Assembly: GCA_013396755.1 (NCBI GenBank)
Contig: VWZF01002935.1
Coordinates: 294,980-358,979 of the forward strand
DNA length: 64,000 nt
Direction of reading: 5' to 3'
Origin: Sclerurus mexicanus
Taxonomy: Eukaryota; Chordata; Aves; Passeriformes; Furnariidae
In this document: positions 48,061-59,149 of the stretch, piece after piece
Position numbering within the stretch: position 1 is the stretch's first letter
Layout of the letters: each line of letters opens with the position of its first letter
The notes under the pieces: generated by a model
Seen by the model: only the letters and a program-made list of their open reading frames with translations
The model's database searches: none
Told to the model about the DNA's origin: nothing
Made by a program: the position numbers and the translations under genes

Positions 48061-48119
48061 TTGTAAAGAAACGCCGGGCATAGCACGGCTGCATCTCTTC
48101 TGAAAATGAGAGTATCTCT

Positions 48120-48275
48120 GTCTGACAGAGCTTTACAAAGGCCAATACCATTAACCCCGTTTTACAGAGGGGGAAACTGAGGAATTGAGTTTTCATCCAC
48201 GATCATCCAGCAGGCCAGGAATGAAAACCAGGTCCTGTGAGTCCTGGCCCTTCTTACTGTGTCCCAGTGACCCAC
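48120..48275 (-). repeat. MIR-like CORE-SINE relic, antisense
   Basis: The best-preserved SINE in the window. On the + strand, agctttacaaaggccaatac, then ttaaccccgttttacagag, then ggggaaactgaggaattgag, then a ccagcaggccagg word, then aaccaggtcctgtgagtcc appear in the order of the reptile/amniote element read in reverse. That element runs from an aaagcgctttacaaagg end, through the core, to an acccaggtctcctgactcc head. The length of about 155 bases suggests core plus much of the head. Confidence 0.7.
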
Positions 48276-48885
48276 CCCAGGTCAGTGACTTGTCCTGCCC
48301 TCTGTCCTTCACCACGGATGAACTGCTGTCAAGTCACTGAGTCCTCACTGACGTTCCCAAGGCTGCTGCAGGACACAGGCTGGGCAATGACTCGGGAGAA
48401 GGTGAGGAGCCCAGAGCCGTGCCTGGCCTCACCTCTGCCAGCCAAAGGCACCGCTGGCACCAGGCAGCCTCCCACATGCTCTGTGCTGCTGGAAAAAACT
48501 CAAGTCCTGGTGTGCTCCGACTTGGTGCTGCATTTCATTTGCAGTTTCAGAGCAGTAAGTGACTGTTAGAGCCAAACAAATGCCTGGCATTTGGCTGTGC
48601 CTGTGTTTTCCTGTGGCCAGGCTGACCTTTATGAACACTAGAGTCACAACTATGACAGGCAGCTCACTTGAGCTCTCCCTTCTGGGAGCTGGGGACGTTT
48701 TGTAATTGCTGGAAAAGCCAAAAAGTCTTTCTTCAGACCTTGATTTTTCCTTAGCAACCAACTTTCTTCCTTGATTTCTCTTCTCTTCACCTTTCCCTTC
48801 TATGTAACTTGCAGCTGATGCTTGCTCTTGAAACCACCCTTTACTGATGCAGATGCAATCAGCAAAAATGCCGAGCAGTTGCAGA
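48276..48885. other. Noncoding stretch, nothing recognised
   Basis: The frame of 110 codons on each strand is without domains. No repeat recognised. Confidence 0.45.
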
Positions 48886-49010
48886 GTTCAGCCCAACTAC
48901 GAAATCTCTTATAAATGTGCTTAACTTCACTAAGAGTGTTCTTGTGCTCAGTCTTAAGCATGTGCTTTAGTTTTTCGAAGTCCCTGGCCCTCTCGCAGTC
49001 ACTACTGGGT
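48886..49010. repeat. Palindromic MITE-like archosaur relic, both arms
   Basis: The left arm contains aaatgtgcttaact (48913-48926) and the right arm tcttaagcatgtgctttag (48952-48970), followed by a cctggccc end. They form the imperfect terminal inverted repeat of the reptile element built on aagcatgtgcttaa-type arms. The internal caatgg centre is lost. It is the clearest two-arm copy here. Confidence 0.6.
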
Positions 49011-51045
49011 CACACTGATTACCTGACCAATGAGGATGAGGAAAAGGCTCTTGTTGGGGTCTCTGTTACAGCGTTTTTCTGAGCGTATGGTCAGTGTCTG
49101 ATGGCAGATGAGTGCAATTTTGTTGTCCAGTGAAGGAATAGAGCATGAAATCCCCTGTTGAAGTCATCTTAGATATGCCTGTGAAATGCTAAGTACAAGT
49201 GAAGTGCCCATGGCACAGCTGCTGCGTGTTGTGCTGTTCTCATCGCTCACAGCTCCTCATCAGTCTTTCCTTGCCTGTTTCTCTGCTTGTTCCAGGCCTT
49301 ACCAAGTGTGGTGACAAGTTATGAGACAGGTTTTTGAATTTAAGTCTGTAATTGGAATTTGCTGTCTCTGCTTCGGGGTGTGCTTGAGATATTTACACTT
49401 GGCCTTGAAACCCTGAGCCCTGGGCATCACGTTCTTTTTCAGTGGATACAGAATGCTCACCTAATGGCTTGACTTGAGGAACGAGAAGGGAATTATGTAC
49501 TCCATTACTGCTGTGTAGTAAAGTCTTACAGAAACTGTGGCTCAGGTCTGATTTGCTAAACGAGGGGGAGGCACCCAGGTACCGCAAGGCAGGTTTTAAA
49601 ACTGAACTGACACTGCTCACTTCAGCTGTGTGTTCTCTGTGTCGTGCCCGTCCCATGCTGTGTTCTGTACAGCACACAGCACTCTGCACTGAGGTTCTCA
49701 GCACTCTGCTGTGAAACTCTGAGCACCTGCAGAAGGCAAACAATGATAATTAGTTCTAATAGCTGTTCTGCTTCACACTTCTTCTAGCCAGCCAAGACAG
49801 GTCACAAGATGTCACCGAAGCAAATAATCTCCACAGTACCAAATGGCGTAGCACAATTTCAGTACGTAGCACGAGGGTTTGCCTGCATGGTCCGTGCCAG
49901 AAGTGCTGAGGTTCTGTAGCTCTGTATTACCTGTTCCCAGCTTAAGACCTGTACTAGTTCTGAGTCTTGCTCACGCTCAGGGCTCTGACATACAGGTGAG
50001 TTACTGCAGTGTAACAGGCTCCTGCATGTCAAGTTCTTCACCACAATTGCCTTGTTCAAGCTCCTGCCCCAGTAACAGCAATGCAGCTGTTCCCCTTTTG
50101 TGTGGAAGGGGAAACTACATTGGCTTACTTTGTATTTGCCAACAGGGTAGAGAAAGCATGAAGACAGTTATTACAGAATAGCTGATACCTGTTAACTTGC
50201 AGTATTATTCCTGTTCCTGATATTACTTTATGTGTTGTGGTCATGCTCATCATTTAGGATATGAACTCCGTATCAAGCAGGCAAACACTTTCATGGATCT
50301 CCTCATTACCTTCAAACCATAAGGAACTGTTTCCATTGGATGAGTGTAATAGATGTGCCTGGGGCTGTTCAAGCTAGGGCAAGATATCACAAGCTGAAAA
50401 GAATCAACATAGGAATATTAACAATACATTATTTTGCTGGTGCAGTTTTCCCATACGATTACAAGTGATGAGTGCTCCGTGGGAGTGAGGGAAGGAAAGA
50501 TCAGGCCCATAGCGATAGGCCAAGCTCAGTTGCTTACAGTCAGGCACCTAGCTTTACTATTAGCTCATTTGTTTGCTCTTGCACTGCTGTGTTCTGTCCT
50601 GAAGGCTAACCACATATCATATATATTTAAAAGAACAGTAGCATACAACTGGTGTAGGTCTTAGGGTTTCTTTCCTGAAACATTATGATATTCCTGCTGA
50701 GACTATGAAGATAAAGGCTTTAATCCTTGGGAACAAAAGGGCGTGAGTAATTCCATTTCATTGCATGACCTGGAATCTCCACCCATATAAATACATCAAA
50801 GAGTAGCTATGATTTCACTCTCTGACACCCATGGGTTGGGGTTCTTACCCTGGGAAGCAAACAGCTCGTGTGGTTGTGCTGGACAGTGCCTACGGGGCTG
50901 GGTAACAGGGATGTTTGCAGCATTCTTTGATCTTCCTACTGGACCAAAATTATTCACATCTCCCCAGTGTTGCTGAAAGCCTATCCAAGCACTCAAGGCA
51001 ATTATTTTTAAATGTATGTGTGTTTTGGGCCAAGTCCATGAATCC
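49011..51045. other. Noncoding stretch
   Basis: Frames up to 116 codons without domains. The segment 50490-50555 (atcaggcccatag, then caggcacctagctttac) hints at another reptile palindromic relic but is too short to call. Confidence 0.4.
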
Positions 51046-51063
51046 TGACTCATGACTGACTCA
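51046..51063 (+). promoter_or_regulatory. Tandem AP-1 sites
   Basis: Two perfect TGACTCA heptamers (51046-51052 and 51057-51063) in direct orientation, 11 bases apart start to start, about one helical turn. Confidence 0.4.
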
Positions 51064-51132
51064 GCCCTTACTTAAGCAAAACTCCACTTGATTTCATTAC
51101 AACTGGGGGCAGGACTCTGGGATTTTGGCCCC
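51058..51132. repeat. Palindromic MITE-like archosaur relic
   Basis: Contains cagcccttacttaagcaaaa, then an actccacttgatttcatt segment, then ggactctgggattttggccc. This matches the reptile element with an actcaggcaaaactcccattgac-type arm and a ggatttggccc end. The order is preserved. Confidence 0.55.
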
Positions 51133-52149
51133 TGCCAGCGGGAGTTGGCTGCAAGAGCCCGGTGCCAGCTCCTGGAGCCCATACCCTTCCACAGCTCCCA
51201 GCACCTGCCAGTGCACTGAAGCACCTCTCTGAATCTTGCAGACAGTGATTCTATCTACCAGTAAAAAGTAAACAGGGCTTGACTGCCCTGCTCAAGCCAC
51301 CACGTGGGTGATGGAGAACCATGCTGGCCCAATGCTGTGTTGACTGATGGTGCTCAGAGCTCATCCCGCCAGCCCACTGCAGGAAATCCTGTGCCCCACG
51401 TTAGTCAGGAGCTCAGACTGGATGGCTGTGACAGCCTCACCATCTGGCTGAAAATCTGCAGATTGGTTGTCACTTGGAGTATTTAATGTTGCTATAAGCT
51501 AATTTCAAACACGGTCAGCTCAGCATTGCACGTCAGAGGCCAGGATGGTTCAGGCAAGGAGAGAAACTAAGATGGTACGAGTACTGGGAAGAGTAACCTG
51601 AAATACCCAGGCAGGTCAGGTCTAGCTGGTGCAAATAAACTGGGCTGGACCTGACCCCCTCTGGGTGCCCTGTTTCCCAGCACTCCTGGCCCCAGGCGAG
51701 GGTACAGTGCTGGGTCTGACCTGGCTCCCTCACTCCTGACTGCAGGAGTCAGCTCAGGTCTAGCCAGCCTTATTAGCTCTGGCTCAGCGCCGGCAATTCC
51801 TATTCAAGCTGGCTCCGTGCAACGTGCCTGGATGTCTGGGCCGTGCACATCCCGGCATGGGAGTGGTGTCCCCGTGTCAGGAATGTGGGACAGAGACGCT
51901 CTGGCTGCCTGCTGAGAGCAGCACGGTCACATTCACACAAACCAAGAGGCTCTGCTCAAGCGAGCTGTCCTGCCTGGAGGCAGCCCAAGTGTCTCTGCCC
52001 TGGCATGGATAATCCACAAGTCACCCAAGGGAGACTGAGAGTGAGAAAATAGTATTAAACTGTCTTGAAGTGTCCCTGCTGTCCAGCACTTCCAGGAGAG
52101 CCTATTAAAAACCAACCATTTTCTGCCTAGCAAGAGTGACTGCCAATAA
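51133..52149. other. Noncoding stretch with short direct repeats
   Basis: The word caggtctagc recurs (about 51618 and 51757), and a short hairpin CTGACT/AGTCAG lies near 51738-51754. The region is GC-rich, probably from local duplication or chance. No gene. Confidence 0.4.
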
Positions 52150-52610
52150 GTGGCTAAAGCGACCAAAAAGCTTCAATGGAAATGCTACTTATTTATGTGT
52201 CATTTAAGATAAAGCCACTGTGTTTTGCATGGCTGCACCTTGACAAATGGCCTGATTGGTTTTATTCCTAACTACAGCTAGAAATAACAGAGCTGCTGAG
52301 CATATTCCCATCATTTGTGTTATTTAGATTTTTGGCCTCAGAAGAGGAAGCATTTGCAGGATTGGACTCAGTGCATTGGCCTGTCAGCTGTTGCTGCACC
52401 CTTTGATGCCCTTAACTATTTCTTTCATCAAAGTAAACAGGTTTGCCATCCAGTTTCAGTAACTTACTGTTGTCTTTTGTAATGCTGCATTAATAGGCTT
52501 TGAAGATATATTTTCTGCCAACACAAACACTTTCTTGACTGCAAGAGAAATGAGTCCTTGTTTGCATTAGTTTGCTGTGAACGTTACAAAGGCCATAAAA
52601 TAATCATAAG
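52150..52610. promoter_or_regulatory. Candidate conserved noncoding element with paired TCF/LEF motifs
   Basis: A repeat-free, AT-leaning block of about 450 bases dense in recognisable words. These are an ATTGG (reverse CCAAT) at 52255-52259, CTTTGATG at 52401-52408, its exact reverse complement CATCAAAG at 52426-52433, and a forkhead GTAAACA overlapping the latter at 52433-52439. No open frame crosses it. This is the strongest enhancer-like segment by texture; conservation has not been tested. Confidence 0.4.
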
Positions 52611-52697
52611 TAGATGTCCTTGTCTGAATCTCCTTTAGGTGACTCCAAGGTTTCCACAATAATGACTAAACGAGGGTCTCCTCTCAGCAGGCGAGGG

Positions 52698-52755
52698 TTT
52701 TTTCTTCTTTTTTTTCCTCCCCTTTGTTGTTCTTTTTTTTTTCTCTGTCTTTTTT
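52698..52755. repeat. Polypyrimidine tract
   Basis: Nearly pure T/C over about 58 bases with only three G interruptions before the final ttttttgaaaaaa inverted word. Could form triplex DNA or act as a length-variable simple repeat. Confidence 0.6.
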
Positions 52756-53312
52756 GAAAAAAGGAGAACTGGAAGCTAAGGTCCAAGCAGCAACTGTATT
52801 CAAATATAGACAACTCTTTGAAGAAATGTTATAAATATCTTGTCTTCAGCACATCCACATCAAATACCATTTTGGCTCTGTAGTTGTGAAAAAATAGAGA
52901 AATTACCAGTAGAGTCACCAAGATCTAAGTCAAGACTAGAGAAAGCTGGTGAGTAAGGAGATTCTTCAACATTTTGGTCTTTTGTGTTCACATTCTTATG
53001 AGTTGAATTCAAATCTGCCCCACACTGAAGAGCCTGGAAACAAGATCTTCAGGTCTTTCCTAGTTGTAATGAGAACACACCCAGACGGAGTACATGAGGA
53101 GAATTAAGGGAATGAGATTTGCAAAACCTCTTAAAACAGCAAGCTTCTTAATTTTCCTATAGAATTCAAAGGAGTCGTCAGCCAAAATATTTAAGGACTG
53201 GAGCAGCTAAGCCCCAGCAGAGTGCATGGCTGGCTTGGTTTGCTCAGGCTTATCTGAATTTTGTCCTGTAAAAGCGAGAATTATTGACTCTCTTCTTTTC
53301 TCTGCTTTACAG

Positions 53313-53351
53313 TCCTCAGGTACCTGGAGGGCATCCCAGAAAAACAGGAGG
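53313..53351 (+). other. Possible 39-nt exon
   Basis: A long pyrimidine tract ending in tctgctttacag (AG at 53311-53312) is followed by 39 bases and a good donor, AGG|GTGAGC (GT at 53352-53353). The length is a multiple of three, and one frame reads LRYLEGIPEKQE with no stop. There is no neighbouring exon to join it to. Chance pairing of splice-like words is common in 64 kb of DNA, so this is weak. Confidence 0.2.
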
Positions 53352-53353
53352 GT

Positions 53354-54739
53354 GAGCCAGCCTTCTCAAATGCTGGTGTTTTCTGAATCTGACTGGCTAA
53401 GCCCAAGTTTGACTACTTAAGGGTCTTCAAAATTCCCGTGTAACACCCCACACCCCACAAGGAAAAGCAGCTCAGCAGCTCCACTCCTGTGTAAAGCCAA
53501 ACCTTGGCGTGCCGGGAGCTGCTGCAAAGACGCACCGTTATTGCAGCCTGGTGCTTCCCAGCAGTTGGGCTCTCATTGCTGTGGGTGATATTCTCACTGT
53601 GCATGGAGAGACCCAGCAAGGCTGGCAGCGCAGTGGGAGGGAATAATGCAGAGCCCTTCGCTCGTCCTGTTGCACAGGAATGATTCCCACGTCCCCCAGG
53701 CAACGTGAAGGGAATCTATTTGGAAGAGCTGTCCAGGCTCTGCTGTACCTGCCAGTCCTCCCTCCTGCCCATCCACAGCCCTGGGGTTGCCACAAAGCTA
53801 AGTGTGGCCACATGCTGGACTTGCTGTGCTTTTCACAGGGTCCTCACACCATTTGCTTCTTTGTTCAGGACAGGGTTTAACACTCTCCCTTGTAAAACCT
53901 TGAATTAAAAAGCAGTGTCTTAGAAGGCTTAGATGGGATTAAGCAGCACAAACCTCTTACACACAGAGCTTACACTAAGTAAGCTTTTCTAAGTTACCAG
54001 TACGGGATGTATTAAGGGGAGAGCTCTCCTATCACTCCCCAACTCAGCTGGGTGGTTTCAGAGGGTGTAATGGAAGTTGAGTTTATTAACTTCTCCTGGG
54101 ACCTGGGTGTTTGGTGCCTTTTTGGTCTTCTGATGTTCCAGCCATAATTTCTGAAGACATCTGCCACCTTCCCAGGCCAGAGCCAGAGCTGCTGTGGACA
54201 GGTATAGTCTCAGTTGCCTCAGCAGATTCATGCCAAACTACAGCCTGTGCTGGCAGGTAAAAGCTGGGCACCTTGGCTAGTTCTAGCCCTGTCACTGACC
54301 TCTGTGGGCCTTGATCTGCAGCTCTGCTATCCCTCAACCTTATAAATACGTATTTAAAACACAAGATCTCTGATTAAGGACTCCTTTATTATTCTTTTCT
54401 GCAGAAGTGAATATAAGGGGTTACAGTCACGCAGGGCTTAAAGAATTGGCCCATAATATCACTGACATTGCACAATTCAGCGTGTGAATAGCTCTGCAGA
54501 GGCAACCTGGAGAAGAGGGGAAAGCACCTCCATCTTTTGCTTCCTTGAGTGCCTTGCCCTCCTCCACAGACTCCCATTTGGAAGATATTTATTAGGTGGG
54601 GAAAAGTACAGTAAAATGCTGCATTGCTCTGCCAGGCGCCCTTTCTTCCTGCACATGCAGGGCTCTCGTTGCATCTTTAAAGAATCACAACAAAGAAAAG
54701 GAGCTGACACAATGAATTTTGATCTGGAAAATGAAATCT
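53354..54739. other. Noncoding stretch
   Basis: Frames up to 96 codons, none with a domain. A faint palindromic-relic resemblance at 54430-54480 was not called. Confidence 0.4.
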
Positions 54740-54990
54740 GACATAACCAGTAGTTACATTTTTGTTATTCCCTGGTAGTTGGCCTAAAGGCAGCTTTTAA
54801 ATAATTCCTGCTTTTCACCTCCTGAGAAATAATCTATTTGCTTCTGAATTAATTAGGCAGCATCATAAAAACCCTTCAGAGACTTTGGAAGCTGCTGATC
54901 TAACTTTTTAAAAGGCCAGACAGTGGGAATTCTGCTCTTAACTTTGATGGGAATGGTAGCAGGCATTTTATGTGTGATGCTATTGAAGAA
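54740..54990. promoter_or_regulatory. AT-rich candidate regulatory block
   Basis: Repeat-free, containing a GAATTAATTAGG homeodomain-type word near 54846-54857 and several ATTTG/TAAT words. Texture only. Confidence 0.25.
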
Positions 54991-56186
54991 ACAGGGCTCC
55001 CAGTAAATAGTAATGGATGTTGCTTTTTCTGTCTGCTTTCCTGGCATCTGTCTCTAGAACACCTTGAGTCTTGCAGCACTGAGAGGGCACATCCATTCTT
55101 GTTTCATCCTCCTTTGGACACTCAGTGTCAGTCTTTCTGTAGTTTGCTGCCCCGGTGAGCAGACACATGCACCAGTTTGTTTACAGGGTGAAGTACAAAC
55201 TTTGATTTGACAAGGCGGAGGAAATGGGTAGAAGAATTGTCTAAGTTTCCAGGCTCACGAGTTTTTCACGACATTGGGCTTTATGGCCCGGCTGGTGTCT
55301 CTCCGTTCTACGTTCCTTTGTTCTTACATTCCTGACTTCGCCTGTTGCCAGTGGCAATATCACCAACACAAGTCAGGACAAGGATTAGATCAAAAGATGA
55401 ATGAGGAACCAAAGATGGCTCTGAGTGAGATCTGGAGCTCAGATTAGGAGTCTCTCAGGTGGAGGTTTGTGTACTGCTGGCATTCTGCTGAGGGCTCACA
55501 TAGCTCAAGGGGTGTTCATGGTCAGCAGCACATCTGGTAACCTTGACCCAAGGAACTGTCCTGCTCTGCTGGGTGACACAGGCTAGAAAAGCATGGATTT
55601 GCAGTATGGACCAGAAAGAAATCACCATTTCAAACCTTATCATTCTGTAGGGTTTTCTGCTAGTTTTTAGGAATGTCAAAATTACTTTTTTACTGGCTAT
55701 TGTTTAAAACTCCAAACCAAATTGTTTCCTGAATGGATATTCAGGACTCGGTCTTCTCTTTCTGGTACCCAACTTTGGAGTGCAGCTGTGGCTTCCACTG
55801 TCCCTTCCCCAGGCCAGCGCCCAGGCTTGGTTCCCCCCACGGATGGGCTGCTCTGACAGTACTGCCTTGGGGAATAAAACCAGAGAAGGATTTGTCACAA
55901 AAGAGCCCAGACTGTCAGCGAGGGCAGGAAGGCAGATCCAGCTTTGTATCCATCTGATTATCCTCAGCTCTCCCTTGCAAAGCAGGGCATTTTGTGCCTT
56001 CTCTGTAAAAGTTTTGGGTGTTTGGAAGGTTCCTGGAGAATCCAGCAATTTGGGAGCTGTAGGCTCAGGAGTCAACTCCTAATTGACGTCAGCTCATCCC
56101 CAGCAAGATCTTTATGAGAGCAATGAAAAGCCAGAGGGCTGTTCTCTGGCATATTCATTTTTCAGCTGATGTCATAGACTTTACTT
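54991..56186. other. Noncoding stretch
   Basis: Frames up to 123 codons (55704-56075, minus) without domains; nothing else recognised. Confidence 0.45.
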
Positions 56187-56222
56187 GTTTGTTTTTTTTT
56201 CTTTTTCTTCTTTTTTTTTGTT
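56187..56222. repeat. T-rich simple tract
   Basis: Poly-T with few C or G interruptions, directly followed by a CCCCCC run. No SINE or LINE body is recognisable on either side, so it is not clearly a retroposon tail. Confidence 0.6.
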
Positions 56223-56589
56223 CCCCCCGATTTGTTCATATACATTTTATACACTGGAGCTTTGCAGAGCACAAATAACTTTTTCTATAAGGGAGAAGTC
56301 AGTTACTTTTGTTCCTGGCATCAGCTTGGTCTTCCATGTCAGCCCGCCCTGGGAGGTTTTAGAGTTCAGCGTGTTTTCCCTGCTCTGTATCAAGCCTGAA
56401 TTTCTAGTCAGGAAAAAAAACATTGTTGTGGGCAAAGTCCAAGGAGTTACAGCTTTATTTACAGTTTAGTTACCACCTACAGCAATGTAGCTCATCACTG
56501 GCAGTGCCTTGGGCATGTTTCCACTTTATAACTTGGTGAGGTTGTTTACAGTGTTGTCAACAGAAGAAATAAAGGACTTGGGTGGAACT

Positions 56590-56650
56590 ATGGCCCCAGT
56601 AAAATCATTGACAAAACTCCCGTGGACTTCAGAGGACCAGCATTTCACTT
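56590..56650. repeat. Palindromic MITE-like archosaur relic
   Basis: A tggccccagtaaaatcattg arm is followed by acaaaactcccgtggacttc and an accagcatttcac end. It corresponds to the ttggccc-type end and an aaaactcccattgacttc word of the reptile element. Confidence 0.5.
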
Positions 56651-58863
56651 AGTACTGCATGTGGGGAGCACGTATTTTATGGTGCCCTTGATGTCTGCTT
56701 GTTCAGCTGCTTTTCTCAAAGCACATTCAGTCCCAGGGCAGCCTCATGGGCCCTGGCAGTACCTGAGGTACTTTTTCTGTGCTGGGAAATCGCAGGTTGG
56801 GTTTTGTGTCACATCCACCCTCTTCTGTCTGCAGGTCCCTGCTCTTTCTCTCTGGACCTTAGAAATTGTTTGGCTTCCTTTTCTATAGTATCTGTAGATC
56901 TGAGTCCATGTAACACAGGGAGGAGAAAGTGGAAAGGATGTTTATGGACTTCCCATGGCTACCAAGAGGATCAGGAGCTGAATTCATGGGTTGGGTCAGT
57001 AGGCCAGCACTCGGGTTGGGCAGGGACGTCAGTGAGAATTCCCTACACTAACAATTCACCCAGTTTGTAGAAGATATGGATGCCTCCTTCTGTTCCCTCC
57101 TCACAGCCTTCTTTGCCCTCCACCCAGCTAACTTACATTGTGAAACTCTGGGCAGACTGTATGTACATACACCCACTCAACCTACTTTGCAAAGATACAC
57201 ACATAGGCACACACAAACACCCTGCACAAGCACAGGGAACACAGGTTTGGTAATATTATTTCTAGCAATTAATCTCCCTGTTTCTGAGTTTGTATGGATT
57301 CCTGTCTAATCTCCAGAAAGATAATTTCTTTCTATATCCTGAGTGCCAGTGATATGCAAAGGCCAAACTGCACTGCATGGTGCCCTTTGGGAAGAGACTC
57401 CTGCTTAAGAGCCTTCCACATCCTGCCTGTCACAGAAGACTATATTTGGAAGGATGGGAAAGCAACACGAGAGGCACATGGAGCAAAAGCTGTGAGCATC
57501 AGCACTTTGCTGCAAGTAAACAGTTTCACTTCTCGAGCTGTTGTGTTTGTCAGTCTAGTAAACAGGATCTGACTACAGTGAGATAACAAAGCTGTAGGCC
57601 TGAACCTGTCCTCCTCCTCTGCAGTTTGAGTTATACACTGCCCACACTCCTGTCAGCCGCTCTGTTTCATCCCTCTGTGATCCACCATTGCAATATTTTA
57701 GCCCACACCTGCAGTATTTGATTCCATCATTGCAATGTTTTACTGCCCCTGCGGAGTCCTTTGCTTTGCTGGGAGCAAACAATCCCCAACCTGGTTTCCT
57801 GCTTGCACAGGAGTTTACAAAAGAAGGACTTGGTTAACTCTCTGGGGCCAGGCAGCATTCCAAACCACTCCAAAACTGTCCTCTGCGCTTTTGAGAATAG
57901 GATATTACTGTCCATTTTTTGTCCTGGTCATCAAAAGGCAGTGCTGGGAGCTGTCACTGCTGCCCTGCAGGGGAGAGCTGTGTGATGTGGGAACCTGTGG
58001 TGCAGGCTTGTCTGATAGCATCTGCTTTCCCTGAATAATTGTGGACATTCCCATCTCTCCACTCATCCCTCCGAGCACCTTGGAGTCATAAATTGCAATG
58101 CTAGAGCCAATGGAGTCATGCTTAGGGAATGATCTTCCCATTCAAGGTGAATCTTGATACCTGATGTATGAGGAGACCAGGCACATGCTAAAAATTCCTT
58201 GCTAATTTGGGTTGCTAGTTCATCAAAAACATCCTCCCAAACATGCACAGGATGTATTAAGTTATGGTATAGTAACTGATCAGCTTGTCATACTGACATT
58301 TCTGCTCCTTGCCAGAAACTCCTGGACTTCGTTTTCTCTCTCAAGAAATCAGATCTGGTAGTGTCACCCTGCAATAAATTGGTGTAACTGGAAACCTCTC
58401 CCCAGGCACACAAACATCTGAGGACAACTGAGCATTGCTGTTCTCTGAAGGCTGATGTATAAATACATACAGGACTGACTAACAACATCACTCCTCTGGG
58501 ACAGCTCCAGTGTGGCCTGAGCCCCCAGATCTTTATTTTGTTGTTGGAGCCTTGGTCCAGTGGCACTTTGGCATGGGCACATACCGTGTTGTGAGGCGGG
58601 GCTTATCTTTTGGGGCTATCAGATGGAGGGGTTAATGGTGTCTAAGTTACTCTGTGGTGTTACAGTCCCACTTCCCATTCTACTTAGAAAAGACTGGAAG
58701 TGCCACTGGTCCTGCTGCAGGGAGGTTGGCAGGCTGGCCCCAGTGGTGTCAGGACATGCTGCCACCTTGGTGACTTTACAGGCCAGCAGGAACAGCACTT
58801 AGAAATGAAACTTCCTCCGTGTGGTGATCCTGGTGGGGATGTAGTAGGTGGAATCTCCATGTC
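56651..58863. other. Noncoding stretch
   Basis: Holds a CA-rich simple interval near 57190-57240. Frames up to 123 codons without domains. No other repeat recognised. Confidence 0.4.
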
Positions 58864-58945
58864 CCTGTGTGTGATCTCTGACCTCTGCTGTTAATTGACC
58901 TCTGCCTCAGTTTCCTTATCCGAGAGCTGGCAGTGCCTGCTGTGT
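58864..58945 (+). repeat. MIR-like CORE-SINE relic
   Basis: The words ctgtgtgtgatctctgacct, ttaattgacctctgcctcag and tttccttatccgagagctgg follow the MIR order of gctgtgtgaccttgggc, cttaacctctctgcctcag and tttcctcatctg. About 80 bases of core survive. Confidence 0.55.
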
Positions 58946-59149
58946 GTCAGTGGAGCTCGGGGCAGCTCTCAGGCCCCCACTGTGGCTCCTTGTGGTGTCA
59001 GTAGAATTGAAGAGCAATGTTCCACCACGTGATGGAGGGCTGGGAGCCATTTCAGCAGGGCTAGAAGGGAGCATCCAGGCTGATCTCTGGCTCACATTAT
59101 CATGGGCCAACGATTTTTTGCAGATGATGAAACTAGTAGTAAGGAATCT

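Larger units (their letters stand above)
47860..48080. promoter_or_regulatory. CpG- and G-rich patch
   Basis: About 15 CpGs in 220 bases by hand count. It contains the CTCF-like motif at 47950-47965 and a G-quadruplex motif at 48029-48060, each listed separately. A promoter is possible but no transcript structure can be seen. Confidence 0.3.

Noticed and set aside
50490..50555. Possible palindromic reptile relic with aggcaccta word
   Set aside because: Word order unclear and match too short to separate from chance.
57185..57240. CA-rich interval considered as a microsatellite
   Set aside because: Too interrupted; no run above four CA units.
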